The notes beneath the pieces were generated by a model. The model was not told the DNA's origin and made no database searches. It worked only from the letters and a program-made list of their open reading frames with translations. The position numbers and the translations under genes are program-made. From Candidatus Saccharimonadota bacterium (GTDB taxonomy: Bacteria > Patescibacteriota > Saccharimonadia > Saccharimonadales > UBA4665), in contig JARIHB010000166.1 in the NCBI GenBank assembly GCA_029288515.1, forward strand, positions 1-34,514: a DNA stretch of 34,514 nt, read 5' to 3'. Shown here piece after piece: positions 8,216 through 16,094 of this stretch. Each line of letters starts with the position of its first letter. Within the stretch, counting starts at the first letter, position 1.

Positions 8216-8310
8216 ATAAGTTTTATTGTTTCAGGGCCGGTTTGTCTGCCTTGGCAGTACGTACCGCGGAAGTTCTGCGGTGTAAAGCGCTGTGGATAAT
8301 ATAAAATGTT

Positions 8311-8325
8311 CGCATATTTAATGCG
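8311..8325 (+). promoter_or_regulatory. Inverted repeat in the leader of the lectin gene
   Basis: CGCAT-ATTTA-ATGCG lies in the 211-base region upstream of the lectin gene, close to AT-rich -10-like sequences and to a purine-rich AAGGAGGAG at about 8338-8346 that has no start codon at a useful distance. It may be an operator or a small leader hairpin. The rest of the gap holds no gene I can support. Confidence 0.3.
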
Positions 8326-8388
8326 ATTTTAATAAATAAGGAGGAGAATAGTAGGTACAAAGGGGTGGTAATTAAAAGGAGGGTAGTC

Positions 8389-9699
8389 TTGAAATATAGA
8401 TTTACACATAAACTAGTAATGGCCTTGAGTGGCTTTATCGTTGGAATTGGCATTTTGATGGCAGCCACCGGTACGGGCCATGCAGCGAGTTCGGTAAATA
8501 GCCACGTCGAATTATATGGTGGCACAACGCTAACATCGGATAGTGGTCAGTTTAGCCTCGCTGTGCAGGGTGACGGCAATGTAGTGGCTTATTTTGGCAA
8601 CCGGCCGTACTGGGCGCTTGGCACATCTTCGCAAGGAGCGCGGCTGGCCGTTCAGGGTGATGGTAATCTAGTACTTTACACGAGCAGCTACAGTGTACTC
8701 TGGGCTTCAGGCACGTATGATCCTGCTGGCGCTCAGCTGCGCATACAAAATGATGGAAACGTGGTGCTTGTCGGCAACTCGCGCGGTCTCTTATGGGCGA
8801 GCAACAAGGCACCGACCCGTCTGTATAGTGGTCAAAAACTAGTTGGCGATAATTGGTGGACCATCTATTCTCCAAATTACCGCTACCGAATGGTTATGCA
8901 GCCCGACGGTAATGTTGTTGCATACGATGGCGGAACGGCAATCTGGTCCAAGCATGGAGCGCAGCAGCACTCCACGTTGGAGATGCAAACCGATGCTAAT
9001 TTAGTGCTCTATAACGGCAGTCATACTGCTTTATGGGCCACAAACAAGTTTGGCCCTAACGGTAGCTACCTGGAGGGTCAGAATGATGGTAACTTCGTGG
9101 TGTATTCGCCAAATGGAGTTGCCTTATGGAGCACTCGCGGCGACACCACGCCAGATGTTGGTGGTGTAAGTAATGGCCTTATTACTGGTAGCGACCGTGA
9201 TTTGGCGCAAAAGATTTTAGGTTCAGGCAAAGTTACAGGTGATTCGCGTTACATCGGGCAGATCCAGGCCTATGCAAATGGTAACTACGGCTGCCACATT
9301 AACCCAACTATTCTATCGGTCATTTACACCATCGTAGCGCCTGCTTCGAACGGCGGATTGAATCACTCCATCTACATTAGCTCTTTGAACCGATACTGCA
9401 CAGGCGTGATCACAAGCTCCGGTACGAGCAGTTATCACTATACGAGTGGCGGCGGGCACGCAGTTGATATCGCTATAGTTGATGGTGTTTCCTCGACTGG
9501 TTACACTGATAATGATCTGGCGTTGCTGCGGCAAATTATTCCTCGCCTGCCAAGTGGATCGGGCTTGGGGCAGTCAGATTGCCGTCAGAAGAGGTACAAT
9601 CAGACGAGAGACTCAAAGTATATTTTGAGCCTACCTGCTGGTATAACGCAGTTCTCTGATACGTGTAATCATAACCACATTCAGGTTCCAATAAGGTAA
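8389..9699 (+). CDS. Secreted bulb-type lectin fused to putative M15-like metallopeptidase domain, 436 aa
   Basis: The TTG at 8389 is chosen over the GTG at 8365 because AGGAGGG lies five bases upstream; it yields a clean signal peptide (KYRFTHKLVMALSGFIVGIGILMAATGTGHA, cleavage near GHA-ASS). Six QxDxNxVxY repeats follow (for example VQGDGNLVLY, MQPDGNVVAY, MQTDANLVLY), the mannose-binding signature of bulb-type lectins, over about residues 35-260. The C-terminal 165 residues contain GGGHAVDIA (His357, Asp360) and NHNHIQVP (His428, His430). This spacing of H-x2-D and H-x-H resembles the zinc sites of M15/VanY-type peptidoglycan peptidases, but it is a motif match only. A glycan-binding, wall-cleaving exported protein is the inferred role, attractive for an epibiont. 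A strong terminator follows. Confidence 0.8.
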   Translation: MKYRFTHKLVMALSGFIVGIGILMAATGTGHAASSVNSHVELYGGTTLTSDSGQFSLAVQGDGNVVAYFGNRPYWALGTSSQGARLAVQGDGNLVLYTSSYSVLWASGTYDPAGAQLRIQNDGNVVLVGNSRGLLWASNKAPTRLYSGQKLVGDNWWTIYSPNYRYRMVMQPDGNVVAYDGGTAIWSKHGAQQHSTLEMQTDANLVLYNGSHTALWATNKFGPNGSYLEGQNDGNFVVYSPNGVALWSTRGDTTPDVGGVSNGLITGSDRDLAQKILGSGKVTGDSRYIGQIQAYANGNYGCHINPTILSVIYTIVAPASNGGLNHSIYISSLNRYCTGVITSSGTSSYHYTSGGGHAVDIAIVDGVSSTGYTDNDLALLRQIIPRLPSGSGLGQSDCRQKRYNQTRDSKYILSLPAGITQFSDTCNHNHIQVPIR

Positions 9700-9717
9700 A
9701 CCTACGTACGATGCAGT

Positions 9718-9750
9718 AAAACTAAGCCGGTACTATGCCGGCTTAGTTTT
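9718..9750 (+). terminator. Intrinsic terminator after the lectin gene
   Basis: A 13-bp perfect stem (AAAACTAAGCCGG at 9718-9730 and its complement at 9738-9750) closes a seven-base loop and ends in a T-run. It starts 18 bases after the lectin stop codon. Confidence 0.9.
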
Positions 9751-9784
9751 TATAGTGGATGTACTGCCTGGACTGATCGTAGGT

Positions 9785-9815
9785 AAAACAAAAGACACTC
9801 AAAACAGAGTGTCTT
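9785..9815 (-). terminator. Intrinsic terminator after tRNA-Gln
   Basis: Read on the minus strand, AAGACACTC and GAGTGTCTT form a 9-bp stem around a six-base loop, followed by TTTGTTTT (9785-9791). It lies 18 bases beyond the 3' CCA of the tRNA. Confidence 0.85.
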
Positions 9816-9833
9816 CATATCTGTTATCAAAAC

Positions 9834-9908
9834 TGGCTGGGGGTAAGGGATTCGAACCCCTGAATGCCAGGACCAAAACCTGGTGCCTTACCACTTGGCG
9901 AACCCCCA
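9834..9908 (-). tRNA. tRNA-Gln (anticodon TTG), CCA encoded
   Basis: The minus strand folds as a full cloverleaf of 75 nt: acceptor TGGGGGT pairing with ACCCCCA, D arm GCCAAGTGGTAAGGC, anticodon stem CCAGG/CCTGG with loop TTTTGGT (anticodon TTG, reading CAA), and T arm AGGGG-TTCGAAT-CCCTT. Discriminator G and an encoded CCA complete the 3' end at 9834. The sequence follows bacterial tRNA-Gln closely. Confidence 0.95.
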
Positions 9909-9928
9909 ATGGTTGTTGTACCGGTGTT

Positions 9929-9957
9929 ATTCTACCGTAAATATGCGTCATTGACAA
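9929..9957 (-). promoter_or_regulatory. Promoter of tRNA-Gln
   Basis: On the minus strand TTGTCA (9952-9957), exactly 17 bases and TAGAAT (9929-9934) precede the tRNA 5' end by 20 bases. This is a canonical sigma-70 layout and, unlike the leaderless genes, leaves room for a 5' leader. Confidence 0.75.
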
Positions 9958-9960
9958 TGT

Positions 9961-9997
9961 GCAGCCTTCAGCATGGATCGGCCACGCTGAAGGCTGC
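9961..9997. other. 12-bp stem hairpin downstream of the ABC exporter genes
   Basis: GCAGCCTTCAGC (9961-9972) and its exact complement (9986-9997) flank a 13-base loop, eight bases beyond the permease stop. Neither strand has a T-run after the stem, so it is probably an mRNA-end stabiliser or a Rho-type boundary rather than a classic intrinsic terminator. Confidence 0.6.
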
Positions 9998-10005
9998 AGC
10001 TATTG

Positions 10006-10815
10006 TTAGCCGGACGTCTTGCGCTTAAACAGCCAGGTAGCCACCGGTATGGAAACGGCAAGCATGCCCAGGCACCATATCACTGCCATCCACCCGTGAT
10101 TGCCGATAGGCGTGCCTAGTATTAAGGCGCGCATTGCTTCGATAACGTGTGTAATGGGCTGATTTTCGGCAAAGGCCCGCAGTACCGGGGTCATGCTTTC
10201 GCCGGGTACGAAGGCGGTGCTGGCAAAGGTGAGCGGGAACACGATAACGAAGGTTAACCACTGCACGCCCTCCACACTCTTTGCCACCACGCCCACAATG
10301 GCGGACAGCCATGAGAAGGCCAGGGTAAACAGCAAAATAATGCCGATAATGCCCAGCCAGTCGGTAAAGCTGGCACTCGTGCGGAAACCGATTGCCAGGC
10401 CGGTCACAATCATTACCAGCGTCGACAAACTGTTACGGAACAGGTCCGAGATGGTGTGGCCGTTCAATACGGCCAAGTTAGACATGGGCAGCGACCGAAA
10501 GCGGTCAACGATGCCTTTTTGCATATCATTACAGATGGCAATCGCAGTGGTCGTTGAACCGAAGGCCAGCGTCTGCACAATAATGCCGGCCATCAGGAAT
10601 TCCTTATAATCTACGCCATCCGGCAGAGCAAGACCGATTGCACCGCCGAAGACCGACGTAAACAGCAGGTAAAACATGATCGGCTGGAAGAACGTACCCA
10701 GCAGCTGGTCGCGGTTGCGGATAATGTGCAGGCTGCTGCGCTTGATCATCAGCAACGAGTCCACCATGGCTTGCACCGGGCGGGAGTGTTTTTCGAATAC
10801 TAATTCCTGAGCCAT
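10006..10815 (-). CDS. ABC-2 type permease (DrrB-like), 269 aa
   Basis: Six hydrophobic segments are visible, starting near LLGTFFQPIMFYLLFTSVFGGAIG and ending with WMAVIWCLGMLAVSIPVATWLFKRK, as expected for an ABC-2 permease of the daunorubicin-resistance (DrrB) group. The segment KGIVDRFRSLPMSNLAVLNGHTISDL is the characteristic cytosolic coupling region of that family. The ATG overlaps the TAA of the ATPase gene by one base (TAATG), and AGGAGG sits seven bases upstream, so the two are translated together. They should form an exporter of a hydrophobic compound, drug or lipid-like substrate. A 12-bp hairpin follows the stop. Confidence 0.9.
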   Translation of the reverse strand: MAQELVFEKHSRPVQAMVDSLLMIKRSSLHIIRNRDQLLGTFFQPIMFYLLFTSVFGGAIGLALPDGVDYKEFLMAGIIVQTLAFGSTTTAIAICNDMQKGIVDRFRSLPMSNLAVLNGHTISDLFRNSLSTLVMIVTGLAIGFRTSASFTDWLGIIGIILLFTLAFSWLSAIVGVVAKSVEGVQWLTFVIVFPLTFASTAFVPGESMTPVLRAFAENQPITHVIEAMRALILGTPIGNHGWMAVIWCLGMLAVSIPVATWLFKRKTSG

Positions 10816-11777
10816 TACACATCCTCCTCGTCGGTGGTTTGTTGTTTTTGTTTGCCAGTTAATGACAGGAATACGTCGTCCAGCGTCGGCTTATGCACCG
10901 CCATAGACTGTACGCTCACATGGCTGCGCGCTAAGGCGTCGAGGGCGCTTGTAACATCGGTGTTGATGTCTTGAATGGTGACACTGGCAGTGAATTCTTT
11001 GGTGTTAGTGTCGGCAACCCGTTTGCCGAGCGCCTGTACGGCAGATTCCAGGGCTTTGCTGTTGGCAAACGTTAGCTCCAGACGGTCTTTGCCGACTTTA
11101 CTCTTCAGCTCGTTGGCCGTACCTTCAGCGATTACCTTACCGCCATCGATAACGACTATTTTATCGGCCAGTTGGTCAGCTTCTTCAAGGTACTGGGTAG
11201 TAAGCAGAATGGTCGTGCCGCTTTCCATCAGTTTCTTGATAATCGCCCACATGGCCAGGCGAGAGCGCGGGTCCAAGCCGGTGGTCGGTTCGTCCAGAAA
11301 GATAACCGGCGGCGTAGCAATGAGACTCACCGCCAGGTCCAGGCGGCGGCGCATACCGCCCGAATATGTTTTTGCCGGACGGTCGGCAGCTTCAACCAAG
11401 CTGAAATCCTCAAGCAGTTCCTGGGCGCGAGCTTTGGCGCTCTGGGCGGTCAGGCGATACAGCCGGCCCATCATTACCAAGTTCTCGCGGCCGGTCAATA
11501 GCTCGTCTACGGCGGCACTTTGGCCGGTGAGGCCGATCACGCCGCGCACTTTATCGGCCTCGCGAGTAACGTCGTAACCTTCAACTGTCACGGAACCGCC
11601 GTCGTAATGCAAGAGCGTGCTTAGGATACGCACGGTCGTGGTCTTACCCGCGCCGTTCGGCCCTAATAAGGCCAGCATGGTACCGCGTTCAACACGCAGG
11701 TCGATGCCCTTCAGCACATGGTTTGATCCATATGATTTAGTCAGACCTTTTACCTCAATCACATATGTATTCTTCAT
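10815..11777 (-). CDS. ABC transporter ATP-binding protein (DrrA-like), 320 aa
   Basis: Walker A is GPNGAGKTT (residues 39-47), the signature YSGGM (138-142) and Walker B VIFLDEP (158-164). The switch position reads LTTQYLEEADQLAD, with Gln195 where most ABC ATPases have His; as I recall, this is typical of the DrrA drug-exporter subgroup. The C-terminal 90 residues form the extra domain found in DrrA proteins (KPTLDDVFLSLTG). AGGAG eight bases before the ATG is a good Shine-Dalgarno. The partner permease follows with a one-base overlap. The 126-base region upstream is shared with the divergent gene at 11904 and carries -10-like boxes on both strands. Confidence 0.93.
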   Translation of the reverse strand: MKNTYVIEVKGLTKSYGSNHVLKGIDLRVERGTMLALLGPNGAGKTTTVRILSTLLHYDGGSVTVEGYDVTREADKVRGVIGLTGQSAAVDELLTGRENLVMMGRLYRLTAQSAKARAQELLEDFSLVEAADRPAKTYSGGMRRRLDLAVSLIATPPVIFLDEPTTGLDPRSRLAMWAIIKKLMESGTTILLTTQYLEEADQLADKIVVIDGGKVIAEGTANELKSKVGKDRLELTFANSKALESAVQALGKRVADTNTKEFTASVTIQDINTDVTSALDALARSHVSVQSMAVHKPTLDDVFLSLTGKQKQQTTDEEDV

Positions 11778-11868
11778 TGGCGATACTCCTGTGCTACACG
11801 GTGGCTATTTGTATAATAGTAGCGTATGCTTATCTCCGTGTCATCTATAATGCCGTAATAGGCACATA

Positions 11869-11897
11869 TTCACAAAATAATAATTATATGGTATAAT
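11869..11897 (+). promoter_or_regulatory. Leaderless promoter of family A gene 1
   Basis: TTCACA (11869-11874), a 17-base spacer and a perfect TATAAT (11892-11897) end six bases before the ATG at 11904. The predicted transcription start is the A of the ATG. No Shine-Dalgarno is present. Confidence 0.75.
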
Positions 11898-11903
11898 AAA
11901 TAT

Positions 11904-13142
11904 ATGAATTTTGAGAACGGAGATATGGGCAAAGATTTTCCTGAATTTGATTCTGGGGCGTTTGACCGTGAATTACAACACCTTCTGGGTGGCGAGGGAA
12001 TGCAAGAAATGCATTTTCTACCTACCCAGGGTCATGGGGACGCCGTACCCACGGACTACGCGAATCCAGCCGGCGGCATAGAAGGCGCAACGCCGCACAA
12101 TCCCATGGAAAACGTCGCTCGGGCACTGGAGTACCTCCAAGGACAGCAAGCCCATGCGTTCGGTGCAATGTTCAAGGCCGTAGTGAAGCATGAAGACTTA
12201 GGCCCTCCGACGCAACCTGATGAAGATACGCTTGCAGAGTTCGGTCCTGACAGCATTGCTCATTTGGATAGTGGCACGGAAGCAGCAGGGCTAGCAATGG
12301 ACCAACAGCTCAACACCATGCCGTATGAAAAAGACATAGCCGCAGCCGGTCTTGCGCTGTCGGATAATCCATTCGCGCCAGGCCTGCGCATACAAGACGG
12401 CGGGCGCTTTGCCGCCGCTTTGCAGCAAACGCCCGAGGGCAGCGCCAGCACCCAGCTAACAAGCGGGCTCCACGATATGATTAGGAGCAGTATGTTCGCG
12501 CTCAGCCGGCCGTATGTCCCTACCATAAACGACGAGGACTACGCTACCTACAGCGTACCGCGCACTCCCACCGAAAGCGAAACGCTCGGGGAAACGAGCG
12601 AAGGAACAAGACAGTCAATAAGCCAAATGACACTGCACGCTTCAGAGATTGCCGACGGCTTAGAGCATACCGGCGCTAATCCGGAAGACGTTGCCAGCCT
12701 GCGCCGTCTTCATAGCGCCGTAACCGAAGGCATGCTGCCACACCTGTCCGTTGCGCTCGATTTAGATCTGCTCCAAAAACCAACAACTTACTGGAGTGAT
12801 CGGGTCTGGACGCAGTTCTCTCACGAAGACTGGAACAGGATTTCTACATTCTTTGACGACGCAGAACGTGTAGCTCCCGACCGCTCGGTAACATTACATG
12901 ACCTCGCAAGCACGTTCGCGGACAACTTGCAGGATTTGATAGACGGCAATTTCCAGCCTACAGAGCGTCCGCCATTCCCAACGTATGATGACGCAGAGGA
13001 CCTTACCTTCACGTCCCATAGAACACCAGAAGAGTTAAAACAAGATGCCATCGTCGAGGCGCAAGAGCGTAGTCGGCAGGAACAGCTCGTTGCTCGCCTG
13101 CGTGCTATCGCCGGCAGGCATGCGCCCGCTACAGAACAGTAA
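11904..13142 (+). CDS. Family A hypothetical protein 1, 412 aa
   Basis: First of three tandem paralogues. An acidic, probably disordered leader contains MHFLP (residues 36-40). The body is helical and includes DGGRFAAALQQ, a segment ending in RPYVP, and the best conserved block at about residues 300-350: WTQFSHEDWNRISTFFDD followed by LASTFADNLQDLIDG. The same block reads WTQWGPEDW and WTQWTTYEDW in the two following proteins. No signal peptide, membrane span or known domain is visible. A consensus promoter ends six bases before the ATG, so translation should be leaderless. The following gene has its own promoter in a 74-base gap. Confidence 0.8.
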   Translation: MNFENGDMGKDFPEFDSGAFDRELQHLLGGEGMQEMHFLPTQGHGDAVPTDYANPAGGIEGATPHNPMENVARALEYLQGQQAHAFGAMFKAVVKHEDLGPPTQPDEDTLAEFGPDSIAHLDSGTEAAGLAMDQQLNTMPYEKDIAAAGLALSDNPFAPGLRIQDGGRFAAALQQTPEGSASTQLTSGLHDMIRSSMFALSRPYVPTINDEDYATYSVPRTPTESETLGETSEGTRQSISQMTLHASEIADGLEHTGANPEDVASLRRLHSAVTEGMLPHLSVALDLDLLQKPTTYWSDRVWTQFSHEDWNRISTFFDDAERVAPDRSVTLHDLASTFADNLQDLIDGNFQPTERPPFPTYDDAEDLTFTSHRTPEELKQDAIVEAQERSRQEQLVARLRAIAGRHAPATEQ

Positions 13143-13199
13143 AGCCGCGCGACGCGCGTTCACTCACGTCAATTTCGCAGGCTTCCTCAACACGCTGCG

Positions 13200-13208
13200 T
13201 GCTATAGT
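13200..13208 (+). promoter_or_regulatory. Extended -10 promoter of family A gene 2
   Basis: TGC-TATAGT (13200-13208) ends two bases before an ATG at 13211 and eight bases before the in-frame ATG at 13217. Only the second would lie within the transcript, so it decides the start. No Shine-Dalgarno and no clear -35 are present, as is usual for extended -10 promoters. Confidence 0.6.
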
Positions 13209-13216
13209 GTATGGCT

Positions 13217-14440
13217 ATGGATGAACGCTACAACGGTGGTAACGACAGAGATGACCAAAATCCGTGGGCCGATATCAATCCATACAATAGCCCTGTGCTG
13301 CCACCTGATACCAATTTCCCGAGTCCCGATTTACTGCCAGCATACCCCGTCGATGTGCCCGACACAGCGGCTGCACACCAAGAAGCAGTGCCTGTCGAAC
13401 CAAACCAGCCACCTGCCGTAGCTGTATTAAAAGAGACTTTTGCATTCTACGAGGACCGGCACATGCATGCCATGGAAAAGACTGCAGCGGTTGCTGATTT
13501 TATAGATACAATCACCGCCATTGCAGACATCCTGCGGCCGGCGTTGCCGGAACTAACCGATGAAGACGTTCGCGCTCTCACCTTATATGAATTTAGAGCA
13601 TGGTTTCATGAATACCACACCGACGCCCTACTGCATAGCGCCACGTTAGAGGAGGCCGGCCTCCGAGAAACGGATAGCCTTATCAACCCCCAGCCTTACA
13701 TCGCCGACAGCAACAAGCTCGCGGCACTATTGGGCGAAGCGGTTGCACCCGATGACACGCTGCGCAGCGGTATTGAGAACGCGCTCACGCTCACGCTTGA
13801 CCAGCTACGGGCCGGTTACCTGCCTTACGGAACGTCTGATGAACGTGGGGCGCCGGCAAGGGAATGGCAGGGCAGTATAGCGCCCGACGTATCCCCGGGA
13901 GAAGAAGCTGAATTCCGGGGCAAAGTAGAGGGCGCGTTAGACCACGCATCACTGCTGGCTGGACCGCTTGGGGCACTTGGCATCAGACAACGCTTGCGGG
14001 AAGACTTTCTGCTTGCCGGCATCGCCCACAAGGAAGACGTACTGGGCGCCTTTTTTGTGGTTCACCACTGGGATTTACTGCAGCCCGCCACCAGCAAACC
14101 CATAGACACCAAGTGGACACAATGGGGTCCGGAAGATTGGCGGGGGCTTGAGGGTTTCATAGAGAACCTGGCGGTCACTGCCCCCGACAATTCAGAAACG
14201 TTGCGGACGATTGCCGCTACCGTCAGCACCAACATTTCTATGTACCGTGACGGTATATTGCACGATCCGATACCGCAGCGGCCACTGCCCGAACTGCTAC
14301 AATTTCGAGAGGAAGACATACTAGCCATCGAGGAAAGAGAGCCCTTAACCGAAGTCGAACAGGAACGCTTGCGGCAGCGCAGGGTTGAGACGCTCATTGC
14401 TATGGATAGAGTAGCCCAAAGACTACAACAATTTGTATAG
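13217..14440 (+). CDS. Family A hypothetical protein 2, 407 aa
   Basis: Second of the three tandem paralogues. The start is moved from the ATG at 13211 to 13217 because the -10 box would leave the first ATG outside the mRNA. The leader is acidic and rich in Asn, Asp and Pro, with PDLLP at residues 37-41. The conserved C-terminal block reads HHWDLLQPATSKPIDTKWTQWGPEDWRGLEGFIENL, then TIAATVSTNISMYRDGIL. The last 50 residues are strongly charged and probably coiled (EEREPLTEVEQERLRQRRVE). No known domain is recognised. The gene ends 32 bases before the next paralogue starts. Confidence 0.8.
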   Translation: MDERYNGGNDRDDQNPWADINPYNSPVLPPDTNFPSPDLLPAYPVDVPDTAAAHQEAVPVEPNQPPAVAVLKETFAFYEDRHMHAMEKTAAVADFIDTITAIADILRPALPELTDEDVRALTLYEFRAWFHEYHTDALLHSATLEEAGLRETDSLINPQPYIADSNKLAALLGEAVAPDDTLRSGIENALTLTLDQLRAGYLPYGTSDERGAPAREWQGSIAPDVSPGEEAEFRGKVEGALDHASLLAGPLGALGIRQRLREDFLLAGIAHKEDVLGAFFVVHHWDLLQPATSKPIDTKWTQWGPEDWRGLEGFIENLAVTAPDNSETLRTIAATVSTNISMYRDGILHDPIPQRPLPELLQFREEDILAIEEREPLTEVEQERLRQRRVETLIAMDRVAQRLQQFV

Positions 14441-14456
14441 CAAGGAGGGGTCGGCG

Positions 14457-14465
14457 TGCTATAGT
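14457..14465 (+). promoter_or_regulatory. Extended -10 promoter of family A gene 3
   Basis: TGC-TATAGT, the same nine bases as at the preceding paralogue, ends seven bases before the ATG at 14473. An AGGAGGGG at 14443-14450 lies upstream of this box and would not be in the transcript. Confidence 0.6.
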
Positions 14466-14472
14466 ATCGCCT

Positions 14473-15612
14473 ATGCATGAGCTTGAACCCGAACATAGAG
14501 CGCCCTACGATGCGGCCGCAGAAGCCATACACCACAGCATGAACGACGCCGATACCGCGGGATTATTACCTACCCACGTAGCCGACAATGAACCCCCGCA
14601 ACCTCCTGAAGAAAGTATCACAGTGGAAACGCCGGATGGCGATCAGCTTACATCTTTATTCAAACAGCTTGCTCTTACACGTAACCGTATGTTTAGCCAC
14701 GTTATGGGCGGCGACAATCGAGGGGCCAGCGCTACGAATAGTGATGATGGTCCCCCTCGTTGGCCAGGTGTTACCGACGCGCAGCAATTAACGCACATAC
14801 GCAGCGAACTGGACGTACCGATCCTCCACGATATTATGGATAGCGCCGGATTACGTTTGCTCCCGGAGTCGCTTGTTCCGACAGCGGAAATCGTTGACGG
14901 CGCGCGGTTTACGGCAACCCTTCAGCGCATTCATCAGCCCACTACTTCATTAGTACGCGGTGTTGAGGATACTATTTACCATTCACTGCGTAACATTGTT
15001 AACGCATACGTACCGCAGGTATGGGATCCCGCGTATGAAACGTTTCATATAGGCACCCCCTTGCGCAGCGACCTGACGCCGGATTCGAGCGCGTACCAGC
15101 GCTATCATACCGCCATAACGCAAACCGTCGTACACAGCCAGGCATTGGCTGATATACTCGGCAATTGGCACGTCAGCGAAGCGACGCGCACACTGCTGCA
15201 CAGTGTTCGTGAGGCACATGACGAACAGCGGCTGGCAGCGTGGGCTGTCGCGCAACACTGGAACCTCTACCACCCGCCTACCACCCGCGACGAGGACCTG
15301 GAGTGGACTCAGTGGACAACATATGAGGATTGGCAAAAACTGTTCAGCTTTTTTGATGTCATTATAACTACACAAGAGCCGCCGTCTCCCTTCACCAGCC
15401 GGTTGGCACAGACCTTGGCCGCCAATATAGAAAGAAGACGGCGCGGCATACTCGTGCCAAGCGCCGGACAGGCCAGCTCTTCGCACAATATGCATCAAAT
15501 CGCACATACAGCTGAAAACAGATCGCCATTAAACGACCCCCATTACGACCACCTGCTCGCCCAGGCAGGGCACCGGCTTATTAATATCGGAAAGTTTTAC
15601 GCAACGCGGTAA
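14473..15612 (+). CDS. Family A hypothetical protein 3, 379 aa
   Basis: Third family A paralogue. The acidic leader has AGLLP at residues 29-33. Shared elements are DGARFTATLQR, a segment ending in AYVPQV, and the C-terminal block AQHWNLYHPPTTRDEDLEWTQWTTYEDW followed by LAQTLAANIERRRRGIL. It lacks the charged tail of paralogue 2. No signal peptide or known domain is seen. The last 16 bases overlap the 3' end of the convergent response-regulator gene, so no room exists for a terminator between the two and transcripts of both must overlap. Confidence 0.8.
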   Translation: MHELEPEHRAPYDAAAEAIHHSMNDADTAGLLPTHVADNEPPQPPEESITVETPDGDQLTSLFKQLALTRNRMFSHVMGGDNRGASATNSDDGPPRWPGVTDAQQLTHIRSELDVPILHDIMDSAGLRLLPESLVPTAEIVDGARFTATLQRIHQPTTSLVRGVEDTIYHSLRNIVNAYVPQVWDPAYETFHIGTPLRSDLTPDSSAYQRYHTAITQTVVHSQALADILGNWHVSEATRTLLHSVREAHDEQRLAAWAVAQHWNLYHPPTTRDEDLEWTQWTTYEDWQKLFSFFDVIITTQEPPSPFTSRLAQTLAANIERRRRGILVPSAGQASSSHNMHQIAHTAENRSPLNDPHYDHLLAQAGHRLINIGKFYATR

Positions 15613-16043
15613 TTACTGGAACCTTTGGTTTCTAAGAGTACCGGCTCCAGCTGGTCGGTGGGCTTTAGGATACTGTCTACGAAATGGTCAAGCTGGTCGT
15701 TGGTAAGGTTGGCTTTTACGGCATATCCGGCGATGCCTTGCGCGCGCAGGCCAGCCGGCGCATCTGCTTCGTTCAAGTTGGATATAACCAGCACTTTGAT
15801 ATCTTTTCCCCAGTCGCTGGCGCGCATGCGCGCCAAAATCTGGTCGCCGGCGATTTTCGGTACCATGAGATCTAACAGCACTAGGTCAGGCAATTCACGC
15901 TGTATAACGGCCAGCGCTTCTTCGCCATCATAGGCTGACGTACACTGGTAGCCGAGTATCTCCAGGCGCGTTTTGTAAATGTCATTCAGGCTGGCATTAT
16001 CTTCTACAATTACTACTTTAAGCGGCGGTGTATTTGGATCCAT
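15597..16043 (-). CDS. Single-domain (receiver-only) response regulator, 148 aa
   Basis: A CheY-like receiver without an output domain: acidic pocket VVIVEDN (Glu14, Asp15), phospho-acceptor Asp58 in LVLLDLMVP, switch Ser in VLVISNL, and the conserved Lys in AVKANLT. The frame extends to an ATG at 16070, but the ATG at 16043 is preferred: the receiver begins right after it, and TACAAT on this strand ends nine bases upstream. No histidine kinase is in the window. It shares the unusual V[IV]SNL switch sequence with the other receiver at 27292-27654. Its 3' end overlaps the family A gene by 16 bases on the opposite strand. Confidence 0.9.
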   Translation of the reverse strand: MDPNTPPLKVVIVEDNASLNDIYKTRLEILGYQCTSAYDGEEALAVIQRELPDLVLLDLMVPKIAGDQILARMRASDWGKDIKVLVISNLNEADAPAGLRAQGIAGYAVKANLTNDQLDHFVDSILKPTDQLEPVLLETKGSSNYRVA

Positions 16044-16052
16044 AATAGTTTT

Positions 16053-16058
16053 ATTGTA
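16053..16058 (-). promoter_or_regulatory. -10 box of the receiver gene at 15597-16043
   Basis: TACAAT on the minus strand ends nine bases before the ATG at 16043, leaving a predicted leader of about three bases. It lies inside the longer frame that starts at 16070, which argues against that start. Confidence 0.5.
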
Positions 16059-16094
16059 AACTACGGCCAACGTTTTTACTACGAAGGCAAAACT

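Noticed and set aside
8291..8299. TGTGGATAA, a perfect DnaA-box match
   Set aside because: It is single, with no cluster of boxes, no AT-rich unwinding region and no dnaA or dnaN gene nearby, so it is not an origin; it probably belongs to the lectin promoter region.
9961..9997. Intrinsic terminator for the ABC exporter operon
   Set aside because: The stem is strong but neither strand has a T-run after it, so it is listed only as a hairpin.
14443..14450. AGGAGGGG as Shine-Dalgarno for the gene at 14473
   Set aside because: It is 22 bases from the ATG and lies upstream of the TGC-TATAGT box, so it would not be in the transcript.
16044..16070. Longer N-terminus of the receiver starting at the ATG at 16070
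   Set aside because: The extra nine codons contain the -10 box TACAAT and add nothing to the receiver fold.
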